Shown one piece after another: positions 26,356-36,542 of a stretch of DNA of 64,000 nucleotides; positions within the stretch are counted from its first letter, which is position 1, and the number at the start of each line of letters is the position of its first letter. The notes under the pieces were generated by a model. The model did not search any database and was not told where the DNA came from. It saw nothing but the letters and a program-made list of their open reading frames with translations. The position numbers and the translations under genes are program-made. The DNA comes from Balanoglossus misakiensis (taxonomy: Eukaryota > Hemichordata): positions 12,958,001-13,022,000 of the forward strand of contig CM082584.2 in NCBI GenBank assembly GCA_040954595.2, in the 5' to 3' direction.

Positions 26356-27090
26356 CTGTGGTTGAACTGATGTGAATTAAAATATGTTAACGACACTATT
26401 TCATTTATATGCGCGTGTATATGATACCACGTATATGTCGTGTTTATGCCGCATTGCAAGTTTATGATGGAGATTTCGACAAAGACTGTAATTCACTGAG
26501 AATCTATAATCACCTTTCAAAGGATCTTTGGAAGGTTAATTACGAGCAGACAATGTCGACTTACCCTATTTCAAAGTACATGTTGCGTATGCAAAATGTC
26601 TAAGACACCAAATTGTTTGCTTACTCACATGCGAGGATCACTTTATTAGAAACACCGGGAAATAGAGTTGCCAAACAAATATTTTTTTCGAGATCCTGCT
26701 GACACCTTGCTAAGGAATGCGTTGATATGACTTTCTTTTTGCATACAGGCACCTTTTATTTACAAACAATGTCCACTTTGAACAAATGTGTCTGCCAGAC
26801 CAACAAATAATAGAAAATCAGATGTAGACATTTTCTTTTCACAAGATGTACAAAGCCATGTTATTTTAGCACGCATATGAATTCATTTCGTGATCATACG
26901 ATTTAATATGGCCATTGTAATCGTACAAGTCCATTCATGTTACTCGTACGCAGAAAATCAAGGGACCTGTATTTCCTTTCAAAGCTATAAAAAGTGAATT
27001 GGTTTTCATATGCTTAATGTACATACCCAATTGGCGCACACAAAAAATGACCTCCACATGAAGCCAGATATGAATGGAATATTTTCATGT

Positions 27091-27096
27091 TTTATT
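27091..27096 (-). terminator. poly(A) signal, sulfatase copy 5
   Basis: AATAAA on the minus strand about 70 nt beyond the stop of copy 5. Confidence 0.5.
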
Positions 27097-27165
27097 AAGA
27101 CAGCGCAACAAAACTTTTAAATAGCTCATAAATATCTCTTCAGTGTAATTCAACGAAAATGTCAT

Positions 27166-30100
27166 TCAGCATCTCCCGGGAACCCAAACACCACTGCTAT
27201 AAGAATTCCGAAGATCTTCAGCAGTTGCCATAGAAATTGCTTCTTTCACATGGTCTATCCTCGATACGAGTTTTCCATGAAGTTCTTTAACTTTCTCTGG
27301 GTGACTTGCTGCTAGGTTTGTTTCTTCTGATGGGTCGTCTGAAAAGAAAATAACGGGTAGATTATTAATTACTAGGATGTTCGATAGAAGTTCAGGAAAA
27401 TTTTATGAGAGCAGTCCTTTTTACATTTTTGTGTTTTCTTTATTTATCAATTACCGTGTAGGTTGCAACTTACCTGAAAGATTGTATAAATATTTGATAC
27501 TGCTATCAAAATTATACGTGGTATTTTGGTTTAGCATGCTATATTCTGTGGTATCGTTAGCACCTGAGGATTGAAAACATGAAAAATGAAACTTTATTGC
27601 ATATGCACTGGAACAGAATCACTTGTACATTTTGCATTGCAAAACAAAATTATTCCAGTTACAATTCATTTGAATCTTTGCTGACATTTTGACTTTTTTT
27701 GAAACCAATCCTGACAAATAATGGAGAAAAAGTCAACAATACGGCAAATAACTAAAACGTAATACTTCATCAACATGGTTTTAAATATTCTTACAGAGAG
27801 AGAGACAGACCTTTGTTTCCGACTTGCTTCTGCTCGGGAGAAGTAAAGTCTTTTTCGACAAGTTTGTAATCACCTTGTCTGGAAAAAAGAATTGTGTGTA
27901 CACATTTGAGTATTATTACAAACTGTGCGCTTTTTAAGACAGGAAATCAGTTTATAAAAGCCATAAATTATGAAGTACTAGATATACGTCCTTGTCTGGA
28001 TGCTGCTAACGATCGATTGTAAACTGTAAAATGCGTGCTGCGACGTTGAAATTGTATTCTCTTCGAGATTTGTTTGAGCACTAGTAACGTAGAGGGTGTA
28101 AATTAATCACCCACCTGATACCAGCAATACCAGAATTGTCTAATTCAATGTTGTATATAAACTCATTCCTTGGTGAGGGTTTCCCGCCAAGAAGTGTTTC
28201 AGACATGTCCATGCCATCAAACGGATCTGCTGGAAAATATTTAAAATTGAAGCAAATTTGCCAACGAGAGAATACATGTATAATCGGCCAAAAAACATTG
28301 CCATAATTAATTGTCTTAATACGAGAATACCTACGGGTTGACTGCGGGCCACCGGCTATGGACACTAATGTTGGCATCCAGTCTGTGACGTGTATAAGCC
28401 TGCATCACAAAGAAGGAATCAAAATTCTTGTTAGAGACGGAATCATACAGTCATTCTGATCAAAATCAGCTGTAGAGAATTGCCCCATCAACAATTCTAA
28501 ATACTTCAAAAAAAAAAACACCGATGCATTAAAAGTTTGTTGCTTACTCGGTATTAACGTAACCAGTTTTATTCAGCAATTTGCCATACACAAAAGCTGG
28601 AACTTGAGTTTGTCTTTCGGACAGAGACCCAGGGCTGTCATTGGGCACTTTCGTATCATCCGGGTTCTTGTGGTCAACCCCATTCTGAATAAATGTAGAG
28701 AATTTACGAAACACTATTCGTTTGTAAGTTTGCAGAGGTCGGTGCATGGGTTGGTTGGTAGGTCAACGTGCACACAACAAGACAATCAAACGAAAGACAG
28801 CACCTTGCATTACAAATCTAAAAGTTAAAAAGGAGCGCCCAAAAGTGGCAACTTGTTTTATACTCACACTACTGGAAAATACCAATACAGTTTGTTGTAA
28901 TAATCCACTGCTTTCCAGGTGTATTCTTAGGTTGCCGATCAACTCGTCGACTGCTTGATGCATATCCTGAAAACGATCGGGGATCTGCAACGAGGAAAGG
29001 AACTCTACATGAAAAATTCGCCATTTTATCGAGGAAAACAATTCGTGAATTTCATTCAATCGTATCTAAGCTTTCATCTGTTGAGTCTAATAGCAAGTCT
29101 TTATCGAGGTTGGTTAGTTGGTTGTTTGGTTGGTTGGTTCACTTGGTAGATCGATCGGTCAGTCGGTAAATTGATTATTGGATGTATGCACTTACTCCTT
29201 GAGAGGACAACATGCTATCGATGCTTAGCAATAGAAACATCGAGTTTTGAGGATTTGTAGTGGCAATTAAGTGTGCTATCCTTTTCTCAAATAAATCCTG
29301 TAAGTATAACACAAGAAGGAAAATTACTTTGGAGTATAACTATCAAGCCACTTGGTGGCGCTCTAATTTCAAGCGAAAAACTATCGATAGTTCGCCGCAC
29401 AAAGCAGTTCAGCTGCAGTTTACTTACAAATAGAAACGTGTTGTTCTCATAGCTGACTACTCCAGTGTTGTCATAGAGATTTATGCCTTCCAATCCTAAA
29501 ATGTGAACGGAAATGACAGACCAATAAAGCAATTTAATCACTTTATAGTCATGAAGTTAAAGAGAATATGTTTGAACAATGTCACCTGTAGGCTAGAAAA
29601 AAGCAATTTTACTGGAGTCTCATAAAAGCGTCAACTTCAAGTTAATCTTACAAGATTTGATGAAAGCGATATCTTAATATCCGAATATCTTAATTCCGAA
29701 TATCGACGATTCAAGGTTGGATTAAACGAATGAACTAAACTGGTAATGGAAGCCATATTCAGTCACAAATTTCAAAGGTTATGAGGAACTGGTATTGATT
29801 ATTAACACATCAAAGTACTTCATACTGACCTGTGACAGGATCTTTGTACGAATGAGTCAGAGGCGATATATCGTTCATATAGTACCCGTAAAACGAATCA
29901 AATCCTCGATATAGCGGCGTGTCGCCCACGTCACACAGTCCTATATCCCATCTGTGAAATGGAAATTGGACAGAAAAGGTCGCCAAACTCGTAAATTATC
30001 ACTATGAGGCCCCAACACGATTATTCAACAACAAGTACTGGTTATTCCTGCGTGAAGCCGAATTTTCCGTAAAAAATACTCAATCTCATCTTGATGGTTG

Positions 30101-32597
30101 TTAGATATTGTTTGCAGTTTGTTTTTAAGCGGTTTTGTTCAGTTGTGTAGATAGTTCTTGAGTTGTGTTAAATAATTCAATGTTGACTGTACGAATAACC
30201 CGGTGATGTATTAATTTAGTATTTTGCCAATCTATTGACAAGTCACACTTGTTACATACTTGCCAATCATATGCGTCGAATATCCCATCTGTTTGAGTCT
30301 CCGCGGAAGGAGAGTGCCGTCTTCTGGCAAACCGACGCGAGGAACGCCATTGACATAGTCTTGCTGCAAGGCGACAACAGAAAACATTTCAGCAAATGCA
30401 AATGTGACACGTTTTTAAGCAAATTATTAACAGGTTTGCATTCTGTTGCTTAAAGACTTATCAGTGAGTAAGCAGCTTAATGCAAAGATTTCTCGTAAGA
30501 TTTCGGATAAAATTTATACAATTATACTTCAGTTTTTATCTTCTCAACTTTTGGCAAAAAAATCGTTGCATATTACAAAGTCATACTTCATATGCGTTTG
30601 TAGGGTCATATATGAATGTTGGGTCAAAATGTGCATTGAAAGTGAATCTTTCTGACCTGAAAGCCAAGCTTGTATGGATAACGACCAGTCAGCAAGGCTG
30701 CTCTTGATCTGGAAAAAAATGTCACAAGGCAAAAGCAAACATCATCATGTGACCTTACAGCGATGTCTGATATTCACAAACAATTGTCAGGTAAAATAAA
30801 ACAATTTGCTGCTGGACCCGGATATCATCTAACCAAAGAAAGTTATTTCAAACACAGAGAGGGTGTTTGTATGCGGGGCCTCAGTGATCGATTATGTAAC
30901 GCATCTCCATTCATTGATGATACCTGAACATGAATGGAAGACGAGGTCAGTTAGGGATTATGATTATAATTTAATAACAATGGTTACATGTCAAAAAATA
31001 TTTGCCCATTGTATTGCAACTTTGTTGAAATCGTGTGAAACTTACGCTGTAGCCGATGATTGGGCGTAATAATTATTTAAGATGATTCCCTCCGAAGCAA
31101 GTGAATTCAGAGTGGGCGTTTTCAATTCTGAATTATTCCAGCCAACTTCGTTTGAGCCTGAAATAAAATCAAGAACGAGTACAAATAATATAATCTTGGA
31201 TTGCTGAAGAATATTTGTAATGAAAGGCTCGCTGAGACAACTGTACTCAGTCTTTCTCGACAAAGTGGCCTTACCTAGGTTGTCGACAAGAATGAATACG
31301 ATATGTGGTCGTTTGTCTTCTAGACTTGTCGCGCTACTGAAATCCTTGCAGTCCGTTTTCTTCTTTTCTGAGGTGACTGGAAGAAACATAAATATTTTGA
31401 TTTCACATCGTCTTGGTAGCCATATAGGGATGAGGATCATCGTCATCATCATTATTATTATCACCATCATCATTGTCGTCGTCGTAATCACTACGTTCGT
31501 CACCACCACCACCACCACCACCATAGATATTTTATATAAATATACGAACTTGGGGAGAACATAAACTATCACGCCCACCATTATATTAGTGGTCGTGTTC
31601 TCGAGCAGAAATCTAAGGACAGAACACTCGCAACTATGACAACGACTACCTTGGGTTCCCGATAAGCAGAGATAAGTTGCGCACGCAAAACCAGTTGCAG
31701 ATATCAGCCTTTCGATATAGGTACTTGACTTTTGATCCCCGATGAGTTTAACCCCATTGTTCCCACACTCACATACTTGTAAAACATGAAAACATCATTC
31801 GTGTTTCGTGGCAGAGAGGCGCAAATACTATATAGGTGTAAATAGCGCATTCATAAATTTTCAGAACTGGTAACACCTTGCAATAGAAGATATCAAAATA
31901 TCGCACAGGCCGTTCAGTCATGCGGACGGGCCCGGGCGGGGAAATCATCTTACCGTTCAGCATAAGTGCCAATATCAATATTAAAGACACGACAGTAAAT
32001 GAGGCAGTGACGGCATAAAGTCTGTATTTGTTGAGATCTTTTTCATCGGCAACGACCAGCTTGCCATCTTTCTCCGGTTCATAACTCACTTCGATGCGAT
32101 TCTCGCCACCATTCTGATCGCATTCTTCAATTTTCAGAGCGTCCTATAGCCAGGAAGTTAAAAACAAAACCCATTAATTTAGCAAACAGGCACCTAATTT
32201 GCCGCCTAATTTCATTTCCATAATTATCAGACACCATATAACGAAGGTTACGTACGTTACATATTAACTTCACTCCATGTAATTTTACATGCCGGCTTGC
32301 CGGGATCAAACAAAGTGAAAAACAATTCTGTTTGATGTGATAAATCGATAGTTCACGAAATATCAGCATCAATGCTTCCTGTCGCGTGTGTCTTCCCAGG
32401 AAATAATGGTGTTATTGTAATAATAATACAGATTTAGGCTTTTTCTCTTTTAAAGCGTGCACTCGTGGCCGCGCGCGCGTTTCGAAGGGAAAAGAACGAC
32501 GACGCGCGCGCGACGGGACGCGGACGAGGAATTAAAACAGTAAATCTTTTTCGCTTACCTCCCTTAGACAGCCATTTGTAGCGGAATTCGGTTCCAT
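27166..32597 (-). CDS. Sulfatase-like pseudoenzyme, copy 5 (551 aa)
   Basis: Fifth paralogue with the family gene structure but lost catalytic residues. Exons: 32597-32559, 32143-31954, 31376-31275, 31157-31046, 30708-30657, 30363-30260, 29951-29830, 29495-29428, 29297-29196, 28984-28868, 28684-28548, 28399-28335, 28229-28115, 27878-27811, 27563-27474, 27338-27166; 1656 nt, no stop or frameshift. Start is MEPNSATNGCLRE; transmembrane segment at about 54-76. Compared with copies 1-4: LADDLG is LVDNLG (second metal Asp to Asn109), C-x-P-S-R is ATASR (formylglycine Cys to Ala146, Pro to Ala148), GKWHLG is GKWDIG (His to Asp202), the PHF His is Leu293, MSDNGG is SSSNGV (metal Asp to Ser336) and the RGAK Lys is lost. 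The exons equivalent to 11 and 12 are fused and shortened. Several exon lengths (112, 52, 104, 102, 137, 173 nt) match the active copies exactly. Inference: a non-hydrolytic, possibly sulfate- or glycan-binding protein. One donor (exon ending at 28335) has an alternative at 28331. Confidence 0.9.
29107..29143. repeat. (GGTT)n-like repeat
   Basis: GGTTGGTTAGTTGGTTGTTT-type simple sequence in the intron between the exons at 29196 and 28984 of sulfatase copy 5. Confidence 0.8.
31433..31526. repeat. ATC/ATT/ACC trinucleotide tract
   Basis: Interrupted CAT-CAT-ATT-ATC-GTC-ACC simple sequence in the intron 5' of the LVDNLG exon of sulfatase copy 5. On the minus strand it reads open for many codons, but it is simple repeat in an intron. 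Confidence 0.8.
32459..32525. repeat. CpG-dense CGCG tract
   Basis: Two CGCGCGCG runs inside a CpG-rich 70-bp block in intron 1 of sulfatase copy 5, less than 100 bp 3' of its first exon in transcript sense. The rest of the window is CpG-poor, so this could be an unmethylated promoter-proximal island or Z-DNA-prone sequence. Confidence 0.7.
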
Positions 32598-32896
32598 AAC
32601 AAGGTCAATCGTTGGTTTGTTGTCGGAATACCAGGGATTGCAGAGTTAAAGGTTATATACGCTGCGGTAGTGTTCCATTACAATACAAAGGCGTGTTCAC
32701 AAACAGCGAACTCTGACTCGTGCGCGTGTTGACAATTATCTACACAAACCTAAAGGGTCTTTCGACACGTGTCTGTATTGCTAAAGAGGGTCGTACAATC
32801 TGATTTGGGAGGAAAGGCGTCACAAGATAGGTGTGTGAAATTCCTGCCATTACTGTTTGAAAACTCAGGCTGTCAAGTTGTCATGGGCACACATGG

Positions 32897-32921
32897 TGGG
32901 GGGGGGGGGGGGGCGGGGGGG
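32897..32921. repeat. Poly(G) run
   Basis: A long G run followed by CGGGGGGG, G-quadruplex prone, in the upstream flank of sulfatase copy 5. Confidence 0.9.
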
Positions 32922-33295
32922 CATGTAGCGCATGTACACTATTAGGCTATATAGAAACACGCGCACGCAGTGAGATGAACTGATCGCATACAATATCTGC
33001 CACAGTCCCTTTTTATTACATGTATCTGCAAATCTACTTAAAATGGCTTCAATATACATCAATAGTATTTATAGCGTTGATTGAGTTGAGTGATGGATGA
33101 GAGGGCACAGGAAAATCACAGTAAGCTAAGGAGCCTTAGTAAGAGTGTCAAGTGAACAGCAGGCTGGGTTTTTTTTCACTGTGACCCGGAGATCTCGAAT
33201 TCCAACTTTTTTTTAATCCGGTTTGTTAGTTCACTGACTCATTCACAAGTTTACCATTCATTCATTGTCTCAAAAATTCAAAACACTGTAAGCTT

Positions 33296-33321
33296 GTGTG
33301 TGTGTGTGGGGGGGGGGGGGT
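33296..33321. repeat. (TG)n(G)n tract
   Basis: TG dinucleotides running into a G homopolymer. A similar tract sits at 52165-52193. Confidence 0.9.
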
Positions 33322-35121
33322 GCTTTTTCCCCCTCTCACATCACATACCGACCCTTCGCAAAAACATGCTTGTACAACCCAATGATGAAGTTTTCCGGTA
33401 TTATCTAAAAACAATTATATAAGCCGGGCGCATCATAGTGTCTGGGACAAAAAGCTTTGAATTTGTGAGCGATTATTGTGGCCAACTTCTCACGCCTGTG
33501 TGCGTCAACCTCTCCACTGACACAAGTGTATGGATTGTGTCACTGTCGACGACAATCGAAATGAAGCTAACCTCCTCCAGCTATTGGCGAAGAAATTTCA
33601 TTTTAACATTCGCGTGTTTTAGTCATACATGGGTCCAAGTTTCTGTATAGACTCGACAATGCCTAATTAATAAGCATTGCCTTCAACAGAAAATACCAAT
33701 ATTCATAACATGTTAAATGACATGGCGTATCGTTAAATAAAATTTCCATTTTTATTGATATGACATTTATAGATCCATAAAATTAGTTTAATGAACTACA
33801 CAAGGGACCAATCAGATGCCTTTGAGGTCATGTTACAACAAGTAATACAATCTTGACCATTTTCGTTGATAGCTGTATGAATCAGGATGTACATTGACTG
33901 TCATTTAGGCGACTATCCCGGGTTTCAAAGCAAAAAAAAATTCTTCCCATGATAATGCTTAATTCAGTTTTTGTATTGACGAATTCGACCTCCCGACCCT
34001 TTATCAAGGAATGAGTAATCGACCTTTGGTTATCGATGTTTGATCACAACCTTCAACACATATCTTGTTGACGATGTTGACCATATCACACGTATGATAA
34101 ACTGTGATGGTCAAAGTGTGATCGTATGTGACGCGGCCTTGCGATTATTCCCATAGAACCTATAAAATGAATAATCTTTCTATACAAGTTTTCTAACGTT
34201 CTCATCAATGATGTCCGTTTTATTTGATTTTTAGAGCTACATGCGACAACACGAAGAGACTGTGATGCGGGCCACAGCAGAAAATATTTACTAAAAATGG
34301 TGCCAACCTTTCAAAGTAGCAGAAGAGACAGGTACGTAATGTATTCTAGCTAGTGACACAAGTTGGCTATCTCTTAAAAACCCACACACACATACACATA
34401 CAAAATACAAACCCATTAGTTCACATGGCAACTTTATTGCGCGGCATTTCTAGACGACATATATTATTTTGCGATTCAAAAACTTTCCATTTCAAAAGAT
34501 CATATGCCAATGCATGATCTGTAACTTGCTGTTTGTAAGCAATCGTTATGCGAGTAAGGTACAGCATAATCCTTTATCGTTAAACGCATGTACCGTACGA
34601 ATCTGTAAAGGACAGGAAAGGTCGAAACTTTTCTCTAAAAAATCCAATAGATGTTCACTCCACGATGAAAAAATGTGATAAGGTCAAAATGTAAAAGTCT
34701 TATGACAATGCTACATTGACATTGGTTTTACTCCAGTGATGTAGTTGCTCTGTGTCGTCAACACGGTTCGATGACATGACTCAGTGCTTGTACGCGTCGG
34801 TCATAGTCCAAAGAGTGCATCCAACAGATGGCTGTAGTTCCTGTAGTTCTACATATCGACATTTCTTTTCTTTTCATTCTTTAATTAACCATATTTGTCA
34901 GTTAATATTAGCTACAATACGAGATTGTCATTTAGGGTCTTTCTAGTACGCGTATTATACACGCGACGTAATCGTTATTGATATAGAATACTTTTCAAAT
35001 ATTATTAACAATAACACTCACAAGTGTCGTTCTTATAACCAAACCTAGCTATAAACCGGTTCATTCAATAAGCTGTAATGCCAATGCGCATGCGTTAGTT
35101 CATCACCGAAAAGGCAAGAAC

Positions 35122-36542
35122 TCACATCACGGGTTTAGGGAGACTGACCAGTACCAAGAACCCCATCATTATGGACGCTTGGGCAAAGGTCCAGGCATTA
35201 AGCCACTTTAGTAGAGGATCCCAGGGTTTCATAATGTACACCAGTAATAAGACCAGCATCGAAACCTGAGAACAAAACAAATATTTTAATGTGGGAGGTT
35301 TTTCGTGTCACATTGCTGTATTTTGGGTAACACTTAATACCGGGTGACGGTTTAATTGGGTATTGGCTTGGCTAATAGTTTACGTGCATGTACTAATAGC
35401 GTTCTTATTGCGCAGTTCAGTACGAGCAACTGTAAGTGAAATGAGATGACAATTGACTGTCCCAGCAACTGTGTGATTGGCCAAATCTTGTTCTATAATT
35501 AATGATTACTGTCAGTGAACGGAATCTCAAAAACATTATATTCTTACCGTGTTTTCATATACCAGTACATGCAGTGTGGCAAGGTAAGGAATCCGGTACG
35601 CTACTTTGCCCACAACGTCACGCGAACTGAACCATCTGTGTTCAAGCTTTCCACTGCCTTCTGGTTCATACTGGATTTCGACTTCGTAAGGGTTATCAAC
35701 ACTATCACGAGGATAAAATAATGAAAACGATAAATGAGTGACAATACGGTAAAATATCAAAGATGATATATCTTAAATCATTGCTATTACACTTCGATTT
35801 TGGGGTAATGTCAAATTCGTCTCACGCAGGCAATAGTTATTATAGGAAACACCTAAACTCAGCTACTAAACATTTAGCGCCGTTGAGGGCAGTGTTCCGA
35901 AGGGAATTTCCCTACCCTGGCCATGCACTACTTACTCGACTTGGGTGACCCGCTGAACGTATAGAGACCTTCTTGATGGATCTTTAACCACGATGATGTC
36001 ACCGATATTTATAGAATATGACGTCACTTTGCTGAGAACCAATAGGTCTCCCTTGTCAGCCACCGAGTGTACTCTACATGAACATAACATATTGCGAAAA
36101 GAAAACGAAAGTTGACGAATTAGTGGGAAGACAAAATGAAAGTAGGCCTAAACGAGTATTTGTTGTTATGCTGAATTCCCATGAAATCCGACACAGCTTC
36201 CCCCCCCTCTCTCTCTCTCCCCTCCCGAGGCCCCTCTCTCTCATTTTATAACTTACCCTGAGTTGACCACAGCAACGGCGACGGGATAATTCTTTAATAA
36301 ATAAAAGAGTATCCACAACCAGGAGACACAGTTGACGAATCCATATTCGTGTAACAAAGAGAGTACATCGCAGAATCTCCGGTAAACACTCTTGACAAGT
36401 ACGCGTAGGTTCACCTATAGATGCAAAACAGACAAGCGAATCTATACGATGGTTTTCATTACACGTTTTGATTTCTGGTATAATTTTAAAATCTATCCCA
36501 TGTTTGCTAACTTTTAACACAACTGAAGTCCGTACGTACCAT
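35122..36542 (-). CDS. SEC11-like signal peptidase homologue, catalytic residues missing (198 aa)
   Basis: Small membrane protein of the eukaryotic/archaeal signal peptidase (S26B, SEC11) type. Exons: 36542-36540, 36414-36257, 36073-35936, 35701-35548, 35265-35122; phases close to 199 codons. Exon 1 contributes only the ATG, immediately before a GTACGT donor; no other in-frame start reaches exon 2. Layout: N-terminal basic segment, transmembrane helix about 27-51, the box DKGDLLVL (60-67), NIGDIIVVKD (76-85), DVVGKVAYRIPYL in exon 4, then a hydrophobic C-terminus. SEC11 proteins are about 180-190 aa with the same order. The SEC11 nucleophile motif SGSMEP is here NSGVHS, and the catalytic His of the VHR motif is Gln94 (YVQR). 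The KGDNN..DDRGLY block with the Asp is replaced by an unrelated acidic stretch. Inference: a pseudoprotease, perhaps a regulatory partner of the signal peptidase complex. Family call is by motif, without a search. Confidence 0.72.
36195..36242. repeat. Polypyrimidine C/CT tract
   Basis: CCCCCCCC(TC)n tract in the intron between exons 2 and 3 of the SEC11-like gene, right after the exon 2 donor. On the transcribed strand it is GA-rich. Confidence 0.85.

Larger units (their letters stand above)
26029..27165. other. Intergenic region between sulfatase copies 4 and 5
   Basis: About 1.1 kb holding the presumed promoter of copy 4 and the 3' flank of copy 5. An 11-bp perfect hairpin with a 4-nt loop lies at 26330-26355. 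A minus-strand AATAAA at 27091-27096 suits copy 5. No coding exon seen. Confidence 0.7.
32598..35121. other. Intergenic region, no gene recognised
   Basis: Upstream of sulfatase copy 5 and downstream of the SEC11-like gene. It holds a G-rich run at 32897-32921, a (TG)n(G)n run at 33296-33321 and AT-rich unique sequence. No exon with both an open frame and matching splice sites was recognised on either strand. Confidence 0.6.

Noticed and set aside
31220-31581. Long ORFs on both strands over the ATC/ACC repeat
   Set aside because: Simple-sequence artefact spanning an intron and part of a copy 5 exon; only the minus-strand exon 31275-31376 is supported.
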